A stretch of 9,973 bases of DNA from Candidatus Levyibacteriota bacterium. Its GTDB lineage: Bacteria > Patescibacteriota > Microgenomatia > Levybacterales > UBA12049. The stretch covers positions 1 through 9,973 of the forward strand of contig JACPTT010000027.1 of NCBI GenBank assembly GCA_016192645.1, read 5' to 3'. The translations under genes and the position numbers were made by a program. Of this stretch, positions 6,322-9,973 are shown one piece after another (position 1 is the stretch's first letter; each line of letters begins with the position of its first letter). The notes beneath the pieces are model-generated. The model had not been told where the DNA came from, ran no database searches, and saw only the letters and a list, made by a program, of their open reading frames with translations.

Positions 6322-6334
6322 CACCCTTGGGGTG
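6322..6334. repeat. Small palindrome CACCC-TTG-GGGTG
   Basis: Perfect 5-bp stem with a 3-nt loop, 14-27 bases past the pyrD stop. It could end or stabilise the pyrD transcript, but no U run follows in that direction (GAGTTAGG follows), so an intrinsic terminator is not supported. Confidence 0.45.
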
Positions 6335-6348
6335 TAATCGGAGGTTTA

Positions 6349-7521
6349 CTAAGTAAATTTATCTGCATGGAGACCGCGAATAGCATTAAAGTTCTTAATA
6401 CCCACTCTATCCATCCAGCTAATCGAATCGCGGATTAGGTTATGAAAAACAAAAGGCCCAGGCTTTCGTCTAGTAAGGGGAGTTAAAAGTTGAAAGGCAT
6501 TAGCGCCAGCATAAGCAGCATTTACAACGGGTTCAAACCCATCTAACCCTCCGCAAGCAATGATATCTACTGAACCTTGAGTTAAACGGTATACTTGGGC
6601 AATTTGCCTTAAGACAAGACTTCGATACATTGGATGGGCACCGCTTACTCCACCTTTTACATCTACCCACTGCTGTCCAAGATCTGCCTTAATTTCGGAA
6701 TTAACAGTTGTGTTGGAACAAATTGCGCCAGCAAGTTTATGTCTTAGAATAACCCCTCCCACTTTTTCGGTTCCTTGCGGATCAAGATCTGGAGAAAGCT
6801 TTATATAAAGAGGTTTACACACGCCCTTTTTTCTCATTACTTCTTGCATCGCCCAAATTACATCATTAAGAAATCCTTCCTCTTGTAATAAGCCACGCAA
6901 ACCGGGCGTATTAGGCGAACTAACATTAATCACAAAATAGCTTGCCTGATCACAAAGAAGCTCTGCAACCCAAGCAAAAAGATAGGGGTAAAGTTTTTCC
7001 GGAAAACGCTCTTGATCTTGAAGAGCTATTTTATTAAGTCCGATATTTATTCCTATTGGAATATCACTGTCTTTATACCGTTTTAAATACTCCCTTACCG
7101 CAAATACCCCTTCGGAATTAAAACCCATGGCGTTAATTAGCGTTTTCGGAGTGGGCTCGTGGAGTCTCGGTCGAGAGTTTCCCTTCTGAGGACGGAATAG
7201 AACCGAACCAACCTCAATTAAACTTGCGCCAAGCGTGTATAAAGCAAGAACCATTTTACCATCTTTATCAAGACCCGCCGCTACCATAAATGGATTTTCA
7301 ACTAAAAGTTGTCCGCTGGCAAGACTTGTTCTTAATCGGCCATCTTGAACGCGACCCTCTCCTTCCGTGAAGTAACCTTCTAAAATTGCAAGCGCTCTTG
7401 GATTAGGTTCTAGCAAATTATGCACAAGATCAACTACTATATCGTGCCTTCTTTCGGGATCGTTAAGATAAGGAAGATGCGAGGCGGCCAAATGTCCGAA
7501 TCTATACGCTTCCTTAAACAT
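6349..7521 (-). CDS. pyrD: Dihydroorotate dehydrogenase, class 2 (quinone-dependent)
   Basis: This flavoenzyme oxidises dihydroorotate to orotate in pyrimidine synthesis and passes electrons to membrane quinone. The N-terminal 20-50 region (LNDPERRHDIVVDLVHNLL) matches the DPERAHE helical membrane-binding segment of class 2 enzymes. FMN-barrel motifs follow: NPFMVAAGLDKDG (76-88), IEVGSVLFRPQKGNSRPRL (102-120), NAMGFNSEG (130-138), INVSSPNTPGLRGL (198-211, with the class 2 catalytic Ser region), KLSPDL (241-246), SNTT (269-272), GGVSG (290-294) and GGLDG (324-328). At 390 residues it is longer than E. coli PyrD (336), mainly in the N-terminal half and in the tail after the barrel. A class 2 enzyme normally needs a quinone pool, which is notable if the host is a reduced Patescibacterium. 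The start at 7521 is the only good Met; no Shine-Dalgarno is seen. Confidence 0.95.
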   Translation of the reverse strand: MFKEAYRFGHLAASHLPYLNDPERRHDIVVDLVHNLLEPNPRALAILEGYFTEGEGRVQDGRLRTSLASGQLLVENPFMVAAGLDKDGKMVLALYTLGASLIEVGSVLFRPQKGNSRPRLHEPTPKTLINAMGFNSEGVFAVREYLKRYKDSDIPIGINIGLNKIALQDQERFPEKLYPYLFAWVAELLCDQASYFVINVSSPNTPGLRGLLQEEGFLNDVIWAMQEVMRKKGVCKPLYIKLSPDLDPQGTEKVGGVILRHKLAGAICSNTTVNSEIKADLGQQWVDVKGGVSGAHPMYRSLVLRQIAQVYRLTQGSVDIIACGGLDGFEPVVNAAYAGANAFQLLTPLTRRKPGPFVFHNLIRDSISWMDRVGIKNFNAIRGLHADKFT

Positions 7522-7528
7522 AAATCGT

Positions 7529-7544
7529 TATCTTGCAAAAGATA
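7529..7544. repeat. Palindrome TATCTT-GCAA-AAGATA just upstream of pyrD
   Basis: Perfect 6-bp inverted repeat with a 4-nt loop, 8 to 23 bases before the pyrD ATG. It would form a hairpin in the pyrD leader or serve as a dimeric operator site. Its role is unknown. Confidence 0.5.
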
Positions 7545-7556
7545 GCAAATAAAGAA

Positions 7557-7585
7557 ACCTTATTCAAGAGGCAAAAAATTGTCAA
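7557..7585 (-). promoter_or_regulatory. Candidate pyrD promoter (perfect -35, weak -10)
   Basis: TTGACA at 7585-7580 (minus strand) is followed by a 17-bp spacer and TAAGGT at 7562-7557, only three of six matches to the -10 consensus. It would give a leader of about 29 nt holding the TATCTT/AAGATA hairpin. An alternative is TGCTATCTT closer to the gene. Confidence 0.35.
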
Positions 7586-7588
7586 GCG

Positions 7589-7686
7589 TACCGCCGACCT
7601 ATACCGCCGACCTACGAGGTCTCACGCACGCAACCTACGAGGTCGTCGTTGCTATTATGTTTTCGTGCGCCGACCCCTGGGGTCGG
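7589..7686. repeat. Cluster of short direct and inverted repeats in the pyrD-GNAT intergenic region
   Basis: The 247-bp non-coding gap 7522-7768 holds an exact 13-bp tandem duplication TACCGCCGACCTA (7589-7601, 7602-7614), an 11-bp direct repeat CCTACGAGGTC (7611-7621, 7634-7644), the palindrome GACCT-ACG-AGGTC (7609-7621), and CCGACCCC-T-GGGGTCGG (7670-7686). Both palindromes share the CGACC...GGTCG theme, so they look like members of one mini-repeat family. I see no convincing gene in the gap; the open frame crossing it on the plus strand is repeat-driven. Confidence 0.75.
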
Positions 7687-7768
7687 AAGCTAAGGGTTTT
7701 GAACTAACTGTTTTTGACCGCTTACGTTAGCAAGCCGAGAAGCGGATTAGATAGGACACATTACGGAC

Positions 7769-8257
7769 TTAAATAAACTTACTCATTTCAATAAAATCTA
7801 CGCTGAAGTAGTGATTTGATAATTTCGCTGTTTGCTCAAACCCGATCGCTTTATAAAAGCTAACTGCTCTCCAGCCTTCTCCTGTTGTTAAAAATAGCTT
7901 ATGTCCACCGTTGGTCTTCGTAATTTTCTCGGCCTTGGACACCAAAGCTCGACCTACGCCTTGCCTCTGCATTGTATGCTTAACAAGTAGCGTTTTTATT
8001 TCACCAACACCGCCTTCGACCTTCAACTCCATAGTTCCCATGATTTTTCTACCAGAGTATGCCTTCAAAAAATAAACTTTAGAATCCCATTTGATATCTC
8101 TTCCAAAATGCTCGCGGTCGTAGTGTTTCCATTCGGCACTGTCAAACGTCTTCATCGCTTTTGGTTTTCGATTTAATACGACTATCTTTATTGGTTGGGT
8201 TATCACAAGATTATCGAGTGCGTTTGGCATATACGTATAGAATAGGGCAATCCCCAT
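7769..8257 (-). CDS. GNAT-family N-acetyltransferase
   Basis: GNAT enzymes transfer an acetyl group from acetyl-CoA to an amine. The acetyl-CoA motif A is clear: IKTLLVKHTMQRQGVGRALV (87-106) with Q-R-Q-G-V-G-R-A at 97-104, and the motif B region AVSFYKAIGFEQ (131-142) is typical. The acceptor cannot be told. The upstream limit is uncertain. Met1 at 8257 has a close AGAGGA, but its first 17 codons overlap the end of the methyltransferase remnant (stop at 8213-8211) in another frame. GTG at 8206, 4 nt past that stop, or ATG at 8155 (MKTFDSAEW), are attractive alternative starts, giving proteins of 145 or 128 residues. No catalytic residue can be assigned from sequence alone. Confidence 0.82.
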   Translation of the reverse strand: MGIALFYTYMPNALDNLVITQPIKIVVLNRKPKAMKTFDSAEWKHYDREHFGRDIKWDSKVYFLKAYSGRKIMGTMELKVEGGVGEIKTLLVKHTMQRQGVGRALVSKAEKITKTNGGHKLFLTTGEGWRAVSFYKAIGFEQTAKLSNHYFSVDFIEMSKFI

Positions 8258-8433
8258 TTTCCTCTAAATCTATCTCTGTGTCAATTTCTTCTATAAAAAA
8301 TTTTGTTCGCTCAAGATGTTTTACCAGTCCCCTCTTGGACATTTTGTAAAAGGAAAGGGGAATGACTATAACGCCTTGTGTACGCTTCGGCTATTTGGTC
8401 ATAGATGTCTTTAATGGCGGCGTAAGGATCCAT
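8211..8433 (-). pseudogene. Remnant of a SAM-dependent methyltransferase (core deleted, frame broken)
   Basis: Two short frames lie between the hydrolase and the GNAT gene. The first (8433-8311, 40 codons) reads MDPYAAIKDIYDQIAEAYTR, like the N-terminal helix of class I methyltransferases. The second, in another frame and open from about 8357 to the TAA at 8213-8211, reads FYKMSKRGLVKHLERTKFF, IEEIDTEI and PILYVYAKRTR, like their C-terminal end (a helix ending in GF, then a strand and YAKK). The central Rossmann core with the GxGxG motif is missing. The simplest reading is an internal deletion that joined the two ends out of frame at roughly 8345-8365. The start still has a strong extended -10 promoter. 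Alternatively the two could be independent small proteins, but the match to both ends of one family argues against that. Confidence 0.55.
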
Positions 8434-8449
8434 TTTTAGAATTATATCA
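8434..8449 (-). promoter_or_regulatory. Extended -10 promoter before the methyltransferase remnant (leaderless)
   Basis: TGATATAAT at 8449-8441 (minus strand) matches the extended -10 consensus exactly and is followed by seven bases and the ATG at 8433. Transcription should start at or one base before the ATG. It may now also drive the downstream GNAT gene. Confidence 0.62.
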
Positions 8450-8540
8450 GAAATTTCCAGCGTATGACCTAAGATTACTACCGGCCTCTCCCACGGCCGA
8501 AGCCCCAGGAGTTGAGCGTGAAGAAATTTCGCTTTACTTA

Positions 8541-9677
8541 CTAATTATCGCCTTCCTTAATATTTTTTTTAAAAAACTCAACCGAACGTTTCATGGCAGT
8601 ATCAAAACTGCTTGTTAAGTTATGATCATCTCCTTCATAGGAATAGAATTCAACAGGTTTGTTGGCTTCTTGAAACTCTTTATTTAATTTTTCCGAGAAG
8701 CTAAAAGGGACATGAGAGTCGTCTTTGGCGTGGTGAAGTTGGATGGGTCCGGAAATGTCTTTCAGGTAAGAATTGGCTGAGATTGAGTTCCAAAACTCTG
8801 GATTTTTCGAAGGCTCACCATACTGGTCAATTAGTCTTTGTCGCCAAGAGGTAGCCCAAAATGGTGGCGTGCTTTGGGCTGCAGTTCTTCTCCTCCAATT
8901 ATTAAGTAGGTCAGGATAAGAACCAACTACCCCTGCCCAAATCACGCCTGCTTTAATATCTTTGGAAACTACCATTGAGCGCAGAGTTATTCCTCCTCCC
9001 ATGGAGTGTCCCCACATGCCAATCCGAGTAGAATCTACGAAGGACCCTGAGCCACTCGGCCCTGAGCTCGTGGCCGAAGGGCTTGTCGAAGGGTTCGTAG
9101 GGTCTCTCAACTGCTTAATCGAAGAGACAGCATTCAAAACATCAATCGTATAGGCGTTTGAACCATATCCTCCTTCTGCTTTTCCCTCAGAATTACCATG
9201 CCCTCGGTAATCAGATTTAAAAACTATGTAACCGTTTCTGGCAAAAGCATCAACATAAGCAACATAGCGCTCGGTTGTCCGATACTGATCCGGCGGGATA
9301 AACCCATGATTAAAGATAATCACTGGCCAGCCCGCTTTAGGTTTTATTCCTTGAGGAACTGTCAGGAAAGAATAAATTTTTAATCCATCAGACCGATATG
9401 AAGCAATATATTGGTTGTAATTGCTACCAGAAGGCCCGCCTGCCGGCGAGGCAGGCAATGTTTGCTCGATAATGATCTCGCTTCCCGGATAGCTCTGCCT
9501 GCGCATATATTCAATAGAGAGAAGATGAAGGTCTTCCGCTGGTCCTCCAAAATTATTTTCTTCTGATGGGGTAATTCTTTGAAAAGAATTTCTGGGGTTT
9601 TTCCAAAAAACTGCGCCCACACTAAAAATACCTATGAGAATAAGAAAAATGATTATTTTTGACTTTTTATCACCCAT
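8541..9677 (-). CDS. Exported alpha/beta hydrolase, S9 prolyl-oligopeptidase/esterase-like
   Basis: Residues 7-24 form a signal anchor, so the enzyme should act outside the membrane. The hydrolase fold starts near 93 (SYRSDGLKIYSFLTVP). Visible elements are the oxyanion-hole HG in IIFNHGF (120-126), YRGHGNSEG (157-165), the nucleophile elbow GHSMGG (223-228, Ser225), the acid in HHAKDDSHVPFSFSEKL (315-331, Asp319 or 320), and the base in EGDDHNL (348-354, His352). The triad is complete, so it is probably active as an esterase or peptidase; the substrate is unknown. Two Pro/Ser/Gly-rich stretches are out of character: residues 74-84 and 192-213. Both are encoded by palindromic repeats and lie before core elements, where homologues have short loops. 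The start is 1 nt after the TGA of the upstream sugar dehydrogenase gene, within AGGTGATATG, so the two are translationally coupled. Confidence 0.9.
   Translation of the reverse strand: MGDKKSKIIIFLILIGIFSVGAVFWKNPRNSFQRITPSEENNFGGPAEDLHLLSIEYMRRQSYPGSEIIIEQTLPASPAGGPSGSNYNQYIASYRSDGLKIYSFLTVPQGIKPKAGWPVIIFNHGFIPPDQYRTTERYVAYVDAFARNGYIVFKSDYRGHGNSEGKAEGGYGSNAYTIDVLNAVSSIKQLRDPTNPSTSPSATSSGPSGSGSFVDSTRIGMWGHSMGGGITLRSMVVSKDIKAGVIWAGVVGSYPDLLNNWRRRTAAQSTPPFWATSWRQRLIDQYGEPSKNPEFWNSISANSYLKDISGPIQLHHAKDDSHVPFSFSEKLNKEFQEANKPVEFYSYEGDDHNLTSSFDTAMKRSVEFFKKNIKEGDN
9043..9104. repeat. REP-like palindromic element inside the hydrolase gene
   Basis: The 62-bp segment has inverted ends GACCCT (9043-9048) and AGGGTC (9099-9104), with nested inverted pairs TCGGCC/GGCCGA (9056-9061, 9072-9077) and GCCCT/AGGGC (9059-9063, 9078-9082). 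It contains CTTGTCGAAGGG, the core of a repeat I know from many bacterial genomes. It is in frame and encodes the Pro/Ser/Thr/Gly segment at residues 192-213. Confidence 0.75.
9438..9456. repeat. GCCTGCC palindrome inside the hydrolase gene
   Basis: GCCTGCC-GGCGA-GGCAGGC is a perfect 7-bp inverted repeat with a 5-nt loop. GCCTGCC/GGCAGGC palindromes are, from memory, dispersed in Patescibacteria genomes. Here it is read in frame as part of LPASPAGGPSG (residues 74-84), a flexible linker before the hydrolase domain. Confidence 0.75.
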
Positions 9678-9678
9678 A

Positions 9679-9973
9679 TCACCTAAAAGTTTTAGGATTA
9701 ATTTTGATTAACTTATCGTCGGTTTCTTTGGGATTTCCTCGGCCATCGGTATTACTGGTAGTGATATATAAATAATTATCAGGACCCAAAACTACTGCTC
9801 TAATGCGGCCAAATTGCCCTTGAAAATGCTTTTTTAACGATTTATCGGCGATTTTATATTCAAAAAGAGCTTCGCCGCGAAGTCCGCCGAAGAAAATACT
9901 CCCATCTAAAAAAGCGGCTCCAGCCGGCGCCCAGGTAACATCTACTCCTGATTGAATAATAGGATTAACCATT
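9679..9973 (-). CDS. PQQ-dependent sugar (glucose/sorbosone-type) dehydrogenase, C-terminal part
   Basis: Only the last 98 or so codons are in the window; the frame is open to the right edge, so the ATG at 9972 is probably internal. The sequence SGVDVTWAPAGAAFLDG, IFFGGLRGEALFEY, GRIRAVVLGPDNYLYITTSN and DGRG...DDKLIKINP matches the last blades of the six-bladed beta-propeller of soluble quinoprotein sugar dehydrogenases (PF07995). These enzymes are exported and oxidise aldose sugars using PQQ; the Arg in GRIRAV belongs to the cofactor-contact region of the family. Whether this organism has PQQ is not visible, and many family members have unknown substrates. It sits 1 nt upstream of the exported hydrolase gene, so the two form an operon of extracytoplasmic enzymes. 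Confidence 0.88.
   Translation of the reverse strand, partial: MVNPIIQSGVDVTWAPAGAAFLDGSIFFGGLRGEALFEYKIADKSLKKHFQGQFGRIRAVVLGPDNYLYITTSNTDGRGNPKETDDKLIKINPKTFR

Noticed and set aside
7533..7730. Plus-strand 65-codon open frame across the pyrD-GNAT gap
   Set aside because: Its Arg-rich middle is produced by the CCGACC/ACGAGGTC repeats, it has no ribosome site or promoter at its start, and it resembles no family.
7718..7745. Inverted repeat CCGCTT...AAGCGG as a terminator for the GNAT gene
   Set aside because: The loop is 16 nt and no T tract follows in either direction.
8484..8501. CGGCC...GGCCG inverted repeat as a terminator after the hydrolase
   Set aside because: Five-base stem with an 8-nt loop and no T run; not strong enough to call.
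9380..9622. 80-codon minus-strand frame containing PRRQAG
   Set aside because: It overlaps the hydrolase in another frame, and PRRQAG is the off-frame translation of the GCCTGCC palindrome.

Overview
The window looks like a chromosomal segment of a small-genome bacterium, most probably a member of the Candidate Phyla Radiation (Patescibacteria, Microgenomates-like). This is an inference. It rests on divergent housekeeping proteins, short palindromic repeats inside coding genes (including a GCCTGCC-type palindrome of the kind I associate with these genomes), few Shine-Dalgarno sites, and several promoters whose -10 box lies 6-7 nt before the start codon, which implies leaderless mRNAs. TGA is used as a stop, so the code is the standard bacterial one. 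I see no tRNA, rRNA, CRISPR array, IS element or phage gene.

Layout. Positions 1-1198 (+) hold most of purD, cut by the left edge and broken by one frameshift near 441-461. Positions 1218-3440 (+) hold a 34-residue membrane peptide behind a leaderless promoter, followed 9 nt later by recG, which carries an in-frame repeat hairpin. On the minus strand, 4939 to 3442 is a compact three-gene unit: a secreted coiled-coil protein, a small membrane-anchored acidic protein and an unknown protein with a nuclease-like pattern. It is driven by a well-formed promoter (TTGACA, 17 bp, TAAGAT) that overlaps the stop codon of the next gene. Positions 4971-6263 (-) encode an exported S41-type protease homologue with a J-domain-like segment where a PDZ domain normally sits and with its catalytic lysine displaced. 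Positions 6349-7521 (-) are class 2 dihydroorotate dehydrogenase (pyrD). Positions 7522-7768 are non-coding and rich in small repeats. Positions 7769-8257 (-) are a GNAT acetyltransferase. Positions 8211-8433 (-) are the remnant of a SAM methyltransferase that lost its core but kept its promoter. Positions 8541-9973 (-) are an exported alpha/beta hydrolase with two palindromic repeats inside its reading frame, preceded by the C-terminal end of a PQQ-type sugar dehydrogenase.

Function. purD and pyrD belong to de novo purine and pyrimidine synthesis and recG to replication-fork and recombination repair. Most of the rest is envelope or exported: the coiled-coil protein, the membrane-anchored protein, the S41 homologue, the hydrolase and the sugar dehydrogenase. 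The most unusual items are the S41/J-domain chimera, the in-frame palindromic insertions in recG and the hydrolase, and the repeated leaderless promoter architecture.
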